Shown piece after piece: positions 1-6,174 of a DNA stretch of 39,003 bases. A program made the translations under genes and the position numbers. Position 1 is the first letter of the stretch; each line of letters opens with the position of its first letter. The notes beneath the pieces are model-generated. The model saw only the letters and a program-made list of their open reading frames with translations, made no database searches and had not been told where the DNA came from. This DNA comes from JARRLC01 sp037387425 (GTDB lineage: Bacteria; Pseudomonadota; Alphaproteobacteria; Rhizobiales; Rhodomicrobiaceae): positions 1-39,003 of the forward strand of contig JARRLC010000030.1 of NCBI GenBank assembly GCA_037387425.1. Reading direction: 5' to 3'.

Positions 1-365
1 CCGATAATCCGCGATGCCTTGTCTATGCTGTCGATGGTTCCGCGCGCTTCCACTGTGTCGCCGATGAACACCGCCTTGGTGAAATCTATGCTCTGCGACA
101 AATAGAGCGCACCGCGCCCGGGAATTTTCATCCCCACCAGCGTGGACAGCAGGCTCGCATGCAGAAAGCCGTGCACCACACGCTGCTCAAACTCGGTGCG
201 CGCGGCGAATTCGTCGTCCATATGCAGCGCGTTGTAATCGCCCGAAAGCTTTGCGAAAGCAGCTACATCTTCAGCCGTAATGACGCGGCTCACGCTGTCG
301 GTGTAGCCTACATACAGTTCGGCGAGGCGGTCGCGCGGGGAGGATGTTTCGTCCACAACGTTCAC
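1..365 (-). CDS. MaoC-like (R)-specific hydratase/dehydratase, 3' end outside window
   Basis: The minus strand reads an open frame of 121 codons that runs off the window edge. It is a hotdog-fold MaoC/PhaJ-type protein: residues 41-48 read SGDYNALH, the D-x4-H hydratase motif (D43, H48), followed by VVHGFLHASL and a strand like LSQSIDF. Members hydrate trans-2-enoyl thioesters or dehydrate 3-hydroxyacyl thioesters. The start is GTG at 365-363, with AAGGA about 6-8 bases upstream and an in-frame TAA just before; TTG at 368 and another GTG at 356 are alternatives, and no ATG is available. The gene diverges from acpXL across a 139-base gap, so it may supply or drain hydroxyacyl intermediates of that cluster. 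This link is inference. The exact substrate (CoA or ACP ester) cannot be read from the sequence. Confidence 0.85.
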   Translation of the reverse strand, partial: MNVVDETSSPRDRLAELYVGYTDSVSRVITAEDVAAFAKLSGDYNALHMDDEFAARTEFEQRVVHGFLHASLLSTLVGMKIPGRGALYLSQSIDFTKAVFIGDTVEARGTIDSIDKASRII

Positions 366-504
366 CAACTTTCCTTACACCATTAAGAAAAAGCGTTCAT
401 TTGTGTTAGCTCATTGCGCTATGAGAATTCCAGTCATATACAAAGTGCTAGAAAAAAGCACTAATTGACACAGTCAGGGCATTCATCGAGGAGCAAAAAT
501 CCCC
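366..504. promoter_or_regulatory. Divergent promoter region between MaoC-like gene and acpXL
   Basis: This 139-base AT-rich gap must hold the promoters of both divergent genes. It contains a 6-bp inverted repeat, AGTGCT at 444-449 and AGCACT at 457-462, separated by AGAAAAA, which is a candidate operator. A GAGGAG ribosome site lies at 489-494, a little far (about 10 bases) from the acpXL ATG at 505. A TTGACA at 465-470 has no good -10 partner, so I do not call a promoter exactly. Confidence 0.4.
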
Positions 505-786
505 ATGTCTTCAACCTTCGACACCGTTGCCGATATCATTGCCAACGCCAGCGACGTGGAGCGCGACAGCATCACTCCCGATAGCCATATCATCAATGAT
601 CTGGAAATCGACAGCCTAGCGTTCCTCGATATCGCGTTTGAGATCGACCAGGCGTTTAAAATCCAGATCCCCGTTGAGAAATGGATGGAAGAGATTAACC
701 AAGGCAACGTCTCGACCGATGAATATTTCCTCTTGAAAAACCTTTGCGCGCGCATCGATCAGCTCGCCGACGCAACGGCAGCGTAA
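505..786 (+). CDS. acpXL: Acyl carrier protein AcpXL
   Basis: A 93-residue acidic carrier protein. The phosphopantetheine site is the serine in DLEIDSLAFLDIAFEID, and the rest (ITPDSHIINDLEIDS, IPVEKWMEEINQG, FLLKNLCARID) follows the AcpXL pattern rather than housekeeping AcpP, including the W in the fourth helix region and the longer C-terminus. In rhizobia and relatives AcpXL carries very-long-chain (C28) acyl chains for lipid A. Usual family length is 92-93 residues, so it is complete. It begins a tight plus-strand run (fabZ starts 10 bases after its stop, then two ketosynthases and a reductase). The substrate here is inferred from the family; the usual LpxXL transferase partner is not in this window. 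Confidence 0.92.
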   Translation: MSSTFDTVADIIANASDVERDSITPDSHIINDLEIDSLAFLDIAFEIDQAFKIQIPVEKWMEEINQGNVSTDEYFLLKNLCARIDQLADATAA

Positions 787-796
787 GGCTACGCAC

Positions 797-1267
797 ATGC
801 GTCTCGAATATTTCCAGATGCTGGATGAGCTGGAAGCGCTGAACCTTGATGAGCCAAGCATCGTCGTGCGTTCGCGCGTGCCCGATGAGAGCACCGTGTT
901 CGAAGGGCATTTCCCCGGCCATCCGCTGGTGCCGGGCGTGCTTTTGGCCGAGACGATGGCGCAGGCTTCCGGCTATTTGCTGTTGGCGCTCGACGGATGC
1001 AAGCGCATGGTGTTCCTCGCCAAGCTGAAGGAAGCCAATTTCCGCAATTTCGTGCCGCCGGGCACCGAAATGACAGTTGAGGCCCGCCGCATTCACGACG
1101 GCTCAGGTTACGCGGTAATGCAAGCATCCATCACGAGCGGGAGCAAGAAACTGGCGGACGCGCAACTTACCTTCCGCATCGTGCCGTTCGCCAATGATGA
1201 GCTGAAGGCGCATGTCGAGCGCGAAGCCGCCCGGTTGGGCTTTCTGCCATCAAATTCCGCGCAATAG
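797..1267 (+). CDS. fabZ: FabZ-like 3-hydroxyacyl-ACP dehydratase of the acpXL cluster
   Basis: A 156-residue hotdog-fold dehydratase. The catalytic histidine lies in GHFPGHPLVPGVLLAETMAQ (about residues 38-57), the FabZ/FabA-type signature, with an acidic residue on the following helix. The conserved strand LAKLKEANFRNFVPPGT follows. It removes water from 3-hydroxyacyl-ACP to give trans-2-enoyl-ACP. The C-terminal 25 residues form a charged extension typical of the XL-cluster copy rather than housekeeping FabZ. The gene starts 10 bases after acpXL and ends 31 bases before fabF2. It most likely serves AcpXL-bound chains. The cluster's other dehydratase candidate is the divergent MaoC-like gene. 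Confidence 0.88.
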   Translation: MRLEYFQMLDELEALNLDEPSIVVRSRVPDESTVFEGHFPGHPLVPGVLLAETMAQASGYLLLALDGCKRMVFLAKLKEANFRNFVPPGTEMTVEARRIHDGSGYAVMQASITSGSKKLADAQLTFRIVPFANDELKAHVEREAARLGFLPSNSAQ

Positions 1268-1298
1268 AGGCGTAATCAGCAAGGACACGAACCAGCCC

Positions 1299-2570
1299 AT
1301 GGGAACGGATGTGCGTGAAGTCTGGATCACGGGGCTGGGGCTCATCAGTTCGCTTGGCGAAGGGGCTGAAGCGCATTGGGGCGTCAAGCCGGTGGTCGAA
1401 GAGGTACGGTTCGCGCCTTACCCTGTGCATCCGCTTGGTTCGGTAGATTTCTCGCGATTCGTGCCTAAGCGCTCCGATCAAAACCAGATGGGGCAGTGGC
1501 AGCTTACGGGTGTGGCCGCTGCCGGGCTGGCGCTTGAGGATGCAGGGCTTGCGGGGAACGCTGAATTTCTGGACGCTACCGACCTCATTATAGCAGCCGG
1601 AAACGGCGAGCGTGACATTGAAGCCGACCGCAAAATTCTCGATAGGCTGGCTGAGGCCGAGGCTGACGCTGACGCTGACGACACCGCAGACACCGTCCAA
1701 TATCTCAACGAAACGCTGCCGCGCTCGCTTCGCCCCACCCGCTATCTAGTGGAGCTGTCGAACCTGCTCGCGGGCAACATTTCCATTGTGCATGGCGCAA
1801 CCGGGTCTTCGCGCACCTACAAGGGCGAGGAAGCCGCAGGCGTCTCGGCGGTGGAAGACGCGTTCCGTCGCGTGCGTAGCGGTCAGGCCGATATTTGCCT
1901 CGTCGGCGGGGCCTATAATGCCGAGCGCGAAGATCAGTTGCTGATTTTCGAACTGGGCAAGCAGCTCTGGCAGGGCGCGCATAAACCGCTGTGGGCGCGT
2001 CATGGCGCAGGCGGCGGCATGGTGCTTGGCAGCCTGGGGGCGTTCCTGGTTATCGAAGCACGCGAACATGCTGAAGCGCGCGGCGCACGCGGTTATGCGC
2101 GCATTTCCGGCGCGGTATCCGGGCGTTCGGGGCGCGAAATAGGCAGCGAAGCCGCCAGTCTGCGCGCGCTGTTCAACGCGATGGATGTCAAGCTGCCGCT
2201 CAGCGAGCTGCCTGTCATGAGCGGCGCTAGCGGCGTTGAGCCAACACTCGCCGCCGAACTGGCCTTTCTGCGCGGCCTGCATAACGATGGCTATTATCCG
2301 CTGATCCGTGGCTTTGGCAGCGTGTTGGGACACGGCGTTGAAGCGCATTTCCCTATGGGCGTGGCGCTGGCGGCGTTGGCTGTGGCGCGCGGCGAATTCT
2401 ACCCGCCGTTCGATACGACACGCGAGGAAGACGTCGCGCTGAAACGCATCGCCCGCGTGCTGGTGACAGGCGTTGGCCACTGGCGCGGCGAAGGGCTGGC
2501 GCTGATCGAAGCGGTTGAACAACCGCGGGAACAAGCAACGCCACAAGCGGGGGAAAGCGATGGCCAGTGA
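1299..2570 (+). CDS. Ketosynthase-like protein lacking the catalytic cysteine (FabF2XL/KSbeta type)
   Basis: A 423-residue thiolase-fold protein related to beta-ketoacyl-ACP synthase II. In the neighbouring fabF1 the nucleophile lies in CASGVTAI; here the aligned segment is EAAGVSAV, so cysteine is replaced by glutamate (E178). The NAHGT histidine is also lost (MSGASGVEP), as is the lysine before the second histidine (GFGSVLGH instead of NKSQIGH); that second histidine remains. The protein should be unable to condense alone and resembles a chain-length factor (KSbeta), where the cysteine is typically glutamine. An acidic repeat-encoded stretch, EAEADADADD, lies near residues 118-127. ATG 1299 is chosen because homology to WITGLGLISSLGE starts just after it; an in-frame start at 1212 would overlap fabZ. 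Its end overlaps fabF1 by 11 bases, suggesting coupled, equal synthesis. This corresponds to fabF2XL of the rhizobial cluster. Confidence 0.85.
   Translation: MGTDVREVWITGLGLISSLGEGAEAHWGVKPVVEEVRFAPYPVHPLGSVDFSRFVPKRSDQNQMGQWQLTGVAAAGLALEDAGLAGNAEFLDATDLIIAAGNGERDIEADRKILDRLAEAEADADADDTADTVQYLNETLPRSLRPTRYLVELSNLLAGNISIVHGATGSSRTYKGEEAAGVSAVEDAFRRVRSGQADICLVGGAYNAEREDQLLIFELGKQLWQGAHKPLWARHGAGGGMVLGSLGAFLVIEAREHAEARGARGYARISGAVSGRSGREIGSEAASLRALFNAMDVKLPLSELPVMSGASGVEPTLAAELAFLRGLHNDGYYPLIRGFGSVLGHGVEAHFPMGVALAALAVARGEFYPPFDTTREEDVALKRIARVLVTGVGHWRGEGLALIEAVEQPREQATPQAGESDGQ
1656..1682 (+). repeat. GCTGAC hexamer tandem repeat in fabF2
   Basis: Three perfect GCTGAC copies at 1662-1679 follow a related GAGGCC/GAGGCT stretch. 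They encode alternating alanine with aspartate or glutamate in a probable surface loop of the KSbeta-like protein. The unit is a multiple of three, so slippage would keep the frame. Confidence 0.7.
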
Positions 2571-3799
2571 TCTGAAAGACGCGCGTGGCCGCCCCGTCGC
2601 CGTGGTGACAGGCGTGGGGCTGGTGACATCGCTGGGGCAGGGCTGCGCTGACAATTGGGCCGCGCTGGTGGCTGGAAAGTCTGGCTTGCGCCAAATCACG
2701 CGTTTCCCGACCGATGGCTTGCGCTCCACCGTCGCTGGCGCGATTGACTTCATGGGGCTGGATGAGTTGAACTCGGTGGCGCGGTCGGAAGCCATCGCCG
2801 CCGCCAGCGCCGAAGAGGCACTCGCGCAAGCTGGCATCGGCGCGCTTGGCGATTTTCCCGGTCCGTTGTTCGTCGCCACGCCGCCTTCGGAATTTGAATG
2901 GCCGCAGCTCCGCCGCTTGTATGAGGCCGCGCCTGAGCATACCGCGCCTGCCTATGGGCCGCTGCTGGCCGCCGCGCGCTCCGGCGATTTTGCCGACATG
3001 GCGCCGCAACTCGCCTTCGCCACCATTGGGGAAAACCTTGCGGTGCGGTTCGGCACACGCGGGCAGCCCGTCTCGGTGTGCACGGCGTGCGCTTCGGGCG
3101 TAACCGCCATCCAGCTCGGGCTTGAGGCCATCCGCCGGGGCGACACGCAAGCCGCGCTGTGCATCGGTGCTGATGCCACGGTGCATTTGGAAGGGTTGTT
3201 GCGCTTTTCGCTGCTTTCGGCGCTCTCCACCCGTAACGATCCGCCGGAAAAAGCCTCGCGTCCATTCGCAAAAGATCGCGACGGGTTCGTGATCGCCGAA
3301 GGCGCGGCCGCGCTGGTGCTGGAAGATTACGAGGCCGCCAAAGCGCGCGGCGCGTCCATCCTCGGCGTGGTGCGCGGCTGCGGCGAAAAAGCCGATCTCT
3401 ACCACCGCACGCGTTCCAAGCCGGACGGCACGGCGATTATCGGCGCGATCCGCAAAACGCTCGCCGATGCTGGTGTGGAGCCTGAGGAAATCGACTATAT
3501 CAACGCGCACGGCACCGCCACGCCAGAGAACGATCGCATGGAATACGTCTCGCTGAAGGCCGTGCTCGGCGATCATCTGGCCACCACGCCCATCAGCTCG
3601 AACAAATCGCAAATCGGGCATACGCTGATCGCNNNNNNNNNNNNNNNNNNNNNNNNNNNNNNNNNNNNNNNNNNNNNNNNNNNNNNNNNNNNNNNNNNNN
3701 NNNNNNNNNNNNNNAGCGCAAGTGAGCACCATCCTGGCCAATTCATTTGGCTTTGGCGGACAGAACGCGTGCATGGTGCTTTCCGCTGAACCTGCCTGA
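2560..3799 (+). CDS. Beta-ketoacyl-ACP synthase II (FabF1XL/KSalpha type), interrupted by assembly gap
   Basis: A condensing enzyme that extends acyl-ACP with malonyl-ACP. All active-site groups are visible: C177 in TACASGVTAI, H317 in NAHGTATP, and K349/H354 in NKSQIGH. Just after the last motif the sequence is replaced by 82 Ns (3633-3714). After the gap the family C-terminus NSFGFGGQNACMVLSAEPA ends at TGA 3797-3799, but in a frame shifted by one base relative to the front part, so the gap length is not real. FabF proteins normally have about 45 residues between these motifs, more than 82 bases can hold. The ATG overlaps the end of fabF2 by 11 bases and has GGGGGAAAG upstream. With fabF2 it probably forms a KSalpha/KSbeta heterodimer acting on AcpXL; this is inference. 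Confidence 0.9.
3633..3714. other. Assembly gap (82 N)
   Basis: A run of 82 Ns inside fabF1. The coding frame does not match across it, and about 45 codons of the ketosynthase C-terminal region are expected there, so the true gap is probably about 130-140 bases. It shows that the sequence is a scaffold. Confidence 0.98.
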
Positions 3800-3816
3800 T
3801 ATAGGGAGCATTTTCC

Positions 3817-4563
3817 ATGGGCAAACTCGTTGTGGTGACAGGCGGCGCGCGCGGCATTGGCGCTGGCGTTGTGCGGCGTGCGGCGGCGGATGACTTCGAT
3901 GTGCTGTTCACATACCGCGACTCTGGCGATGCGGCGGCGGCGCTCGTGGCGGAGTTGCAAGCCACCTACCCCGCGCAAAACTTTGAAGCGCGTCAGCTCG
4001 ACTTAGGCGCGCGCGCCGATGTGGAAGCCTTCGCCGCCGAACTCATGAAAACGCCCGCGCTCTACGGCCTCGTGCACAACGCTGGCATGTCCTACGATGC
4101 GCTGTGCGCCATTCTTAACCAGGACAAGGCCGAAGCGCTCATGCAGGTGAATTTCTGGTCGCTGACGAGGCTTGCCTCCGCCGCCATCCGTCCGATGATC
4201 CGCGCAAAAGAAGGTCGCGTGGTGGCTGTCGGTTCGGTCACGGCGTGGAAGGGGACGCCCGGCAACGCGGCTTACGCGGCCTCCAAAGGCGCGATTCACG
4301 CCTATATCAAGACCTTAGCGGTGGAGCTTTCCGGTAAGGGCGTGACGGCAAACGCGGTTGCGCCGGGCTATGTCGATACCGATCTGATGACGCCATACGC
4401 CGCCATGCGATCACAAGCCGAAGGGAAAATTCCAGTGAAACGCTACGCGCTCCCCGGCGAAATTGCTGCGTTGATAGGATATTTGCTAAGCGGCGACGGT
4501 GGATATATGAATGGAGCAGTGCTACCAATTGATGGCGGACTAGGCGCGGCTGGTGGTTTTTAA
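3817..4563 (+). CDS. fabG: FabG-like 3-oxoacyl-ACP reductase (short-chain dehydrogenase)
   Basis: A 248-residue classical SDR. The NADP(H) motif TGGARGIGAGV is at residues 7-17, HNAG follows at about residues 88-91, and the catalytic set is the serine in VGSVTAWKG with YAASK about 12 residues later. The C-terminus PIDGGLGAAGGF matches the usual FabG ending. The reaction is NADPH-dependent reduction of 3-oxoacyl-ACP to (R)-3-hydroxyacyl-ACP. The ATG at 3817 has AGGGAG upstream and starts 17 bases after fabF1. In rhizobial acpXL clusters the genes after fabF1 are usually an alcohol-dehydrogenase-like reductase and lpxXL; here a ketoreductase takes that place, so acpXL, dehydratase, ketosynthase pair and reductase form a nearly complete elongation cycle without an enoyl reductase. 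Confidence 0.88.
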   Translation: MGKLVVVTGGARGIGAGVVRRAAADDFDVLFTYRDSGDAAAALVAELQATYPAQNFEARQLDLGARADVEAFAAELMKTPALYGLVHNAGMSYDALCAILNQDKAEALMQVNFWSLTRLASAAIRPMIRAKEGRVVAVGSVTAWKGTPGNAAYAASKGAIHAYIKTLAVELSGKGVTANAVAPGYVDTDLMTPYAAMRSQAEGKIPVKRYALPGEIAALIGYLLSGDGGYMNGAVLPIDGGLGAAGGF

Positions 4564-4584
4564 GTTAGGGCGAGAGAGAAGACG

Positions 4585-4827
4585 ATGCCTGAGGATCAAA
4601 GTTTAAATATGCTCCAGGACGAGACTTTGGTGATGGTGGTTACGTTTCTGCCAGCGCTTCTTTTCTATCTGATCAGTAGTCTTGGAGTAGGCATCATCGC
4701 GAAAACGAGGGGGAGAAGTTTTGCCTGGTCTTTGATTTCTCTGGTTCTCACTCCGGTTATTGCCGGGCTCATTGTATTTTTGATGGAACCGCGGCCAGTT
4801 CACAGAAAACCCCCGCCTCCCATGTAG
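4585..4827 (+). CDS. Small membrane protein, unknown function
   Basis: An 80-residue protein that I do not recognise as a named family. Two hydrophobic segments are clear: about residues 16-38 (VMVVTFLPALLFYLISSLGVGII) and 47-67 (AWSLISLVLTPVIAGLIVFLM), separated by a short basic loop, KTRGR. The tail is proline-rich and basic (PRPVHRKPPPP). This suggests a two-span inner-membrane hairpin protein. It begins 21 bases after fabG on the same strand, with GAGAGA before the ATG, so it is probably the last gene of the acpXL operon. The overlapping minus-strand frame has no recognisable features. It could be an accessory of the lipid pathway or an unrelated hitchhiker. Confidence 0.6.
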   Translation: MPEDQSLNMLQDETLVMVVTFLPALLFYLISSLGVGIIAKTRGRSFAWSLISLVLTPVIAGLIVFLMEPRPVHRKPPPPM

Positions 4828-4831
4828 GGTG

Positions 4832-4849
4832 AGAGGCGATGTCGTCTCT
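4832..4849. terminator. Possible weak bidirectional terminator between convergent genes
   Basis: AGAGGCGA at 4832-4839 and TCGTCTCT at 4842-4849 can pair (one G-T pair) in the 54-base gap between the converging small membrane gene and odhB. There is no real T tract on either side, so this is only a candidate. Confidence 0.3.
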
Positions 4850-4881
4850 AAAAGCACCTATCGCTGCGTGCGCCCGTCCGC

Positions 4882-6114
4882 TTACAAATCGAGCACGAGC
4901 CGCTGCGGGTCTTCCAGGCTCTCCTTCACGCGCACCAGGAACGTGACAGCCTCGCGGCCATCCACAATGCGGTGGTCGTAGGTGAGCGCCAGATACATCA
5001 TCGGGCGGATCACCACTTGGCCATTCATCGCCATCGGGCGTTCCTGGATTTTGTGCATCCCCAGAATGCCCGATTGCGGCGCGTTCAGAATAGGCGTGGA
5101 CATTAGCGAGCCATAAACGCCGCCGTTGGAAATTGTGAACGTGCCGCCTTGCATGTCGTCGATGGTGAGGCGGCCATCGCGCGCGCGGCGGCCATAATCG
5201 ACCACGGCTTTTTCCACATCAGCAATGGACAGCGTATCGGCGTCGCGCAGCACCGGCACCACTAGGCCGCGTTCCGTGCCAACAGCAATGCCGATATTGT
5301 AGTAATTCTTGTAGATGAGTTCGTCGCCTTCAATCTCGGCGTTCACCGCTGGGATTTCGCGCAGCGCATGGATGCAGGCTTTCACGAAAAATCCCATGAA
5401 GCCAAGCTTTACGCCGTGCTTTTTCTCGAACAAATCTTTGTATTGCTTGCGGGCTTCCATAACGCCGGTCATGTCCACTTCGTTGAAAGTGGTGAGCATG
5501 GCGGCGGTGTTTTGCGCTTCTTTCAGGCGGCGTGCGATAGTCTGGCGCAGCTTGGTCATGCGGACGCGTTCTTCGCGGGCGGCGTAAGCGGGAGCCACAG
5601 GAGCACGGGCCGCTGGGGCTGGTGTGGACGCGGGTGTTGGTGCCGTAACCGGGCGTTCCAGCGCGGAAAGCACGTCGCCTTTGAGGATGCGGCCGTTCTT
5701 ACCGCTGCCGGGAATAGTTGAGGCGTCGAGGTGGTTTTCAGTCACGGCCTTGCGCACGGCTGGCGATTGCGGTGCGGTAGCGGTGGACGATGCCACGGCG
5801 GGCGCCTCCTTAACGTTCTGCGCGGGGGCAGCGGCCTCAGCAGCCTTAGCGGAGGGCTTGGTAGCAGCGGCCCCTTCTCCCTCATTGATCGCGCCCAGTA
5901 TGGCCCCGACCTCTACCGTGGCGCCTTCGGCAGCCTGTATCTCGGCGATGACTCCACTGGCTGGCGCGTTGACTTCAATCGTCACCTTGTCGGTTTCCAA
6001 CTCCACGAGCATTTCGTCCAGCGCGACGGCGTCGCCCGGCTTTTTGCGCCATTCGCCAACGATGGCTTCGGTTACCGATTCTCCTAAAACGGGGACGCGT
6101 ATTTCAATCGCCAT
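4882..6114 (-). CDS. odhB: Dihydrolipoyl succinyltransferase, E2 of 2-oxoglutarate dehydrogenase
   Basis: A 410-residue E2 subunit that transfers the succinyl group from lipoate to CoA. It has an N-terminal lipoyl domain with the modified lysine K43 in ETDKVTIEV, an Ala/Pro/Lys-rich linker, a peripheral subunit-binding domain (SPAVRKAVTENHLDAS, GKNGRILKGDVL), and a catalytic domain ending in TYDHRIVDGREAV, which holds the catalytic His/Asp, then RLVLDL. One lipoyl domain and this length fit SucB rather than pyruvate dehydrogenase E2. ATG 6114 is chosen since MAIEIRVPVLGESV is the family N-terminus; a TTG nine bases upstream is an alternative. It lies 60 bases after odhA and is the last gene of the mdh-suc-odh operon. 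Lpd (E3) is not in this window. Confidence 0.95.
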   Translation of the reverse strand: MAIEIRVPVLGESVTEAIVGEWRKKPGDAVALDEMLVELETDKVTIEVNAPASGVIAEIQAAEGATVEVGAILGAINEGEGAAATKPSAKAAEAAAPAQNVKEAPAVASSTATAPQSPAVRKAVTENHLDASTIPGSGKNGRILKGDVLSALERPVTAPTPASTPAPAARAPVAPAYAAREERVRMTKLRQTIARRLKEAQNTAAMLTTFNEVDMTGVMEARKQYKDLFEKKHGVKLGFMGFFVKACIHALREIPAVNAEIEGDELIYKNYYNIGIAVGTERGLVVPVLRDADTLSIADVEKAVVDYGRRARDGRLTIDDMQGGTFTISNGGVYGSLMSTPILNAPQSGILGMHKIQERPMAMNGQVVIRPMMYLALTYDHRIVDGREAVTFLVRVKESLEDPQRLVLDL

Positions 6115-6174
6115 GGTCGTCAACCCTTAAGTTTATGGTTCGTGTGCGAACAAATCTCAACGAGCCTGTTTTTG

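Noticed and set aside
465..470. TTGACA as an acpXL -35
   Set aside because: No -10-like sequence 16-18 bases downstream before the ribosome site.
1746..2879. 377-codon minus-strand frame across fabF2/fabF1
   Set aside because: Antisense shadow of GC-rich coding sequence without recognisable domains.
2353..3978. Long minus-strand frame (541 codons) over fabF1 and fabG
   Set aside because: It runs through the N gap and lies opposite clear ketosynthase motifs; its residues are Arg/His/Ala-rich with no family features.
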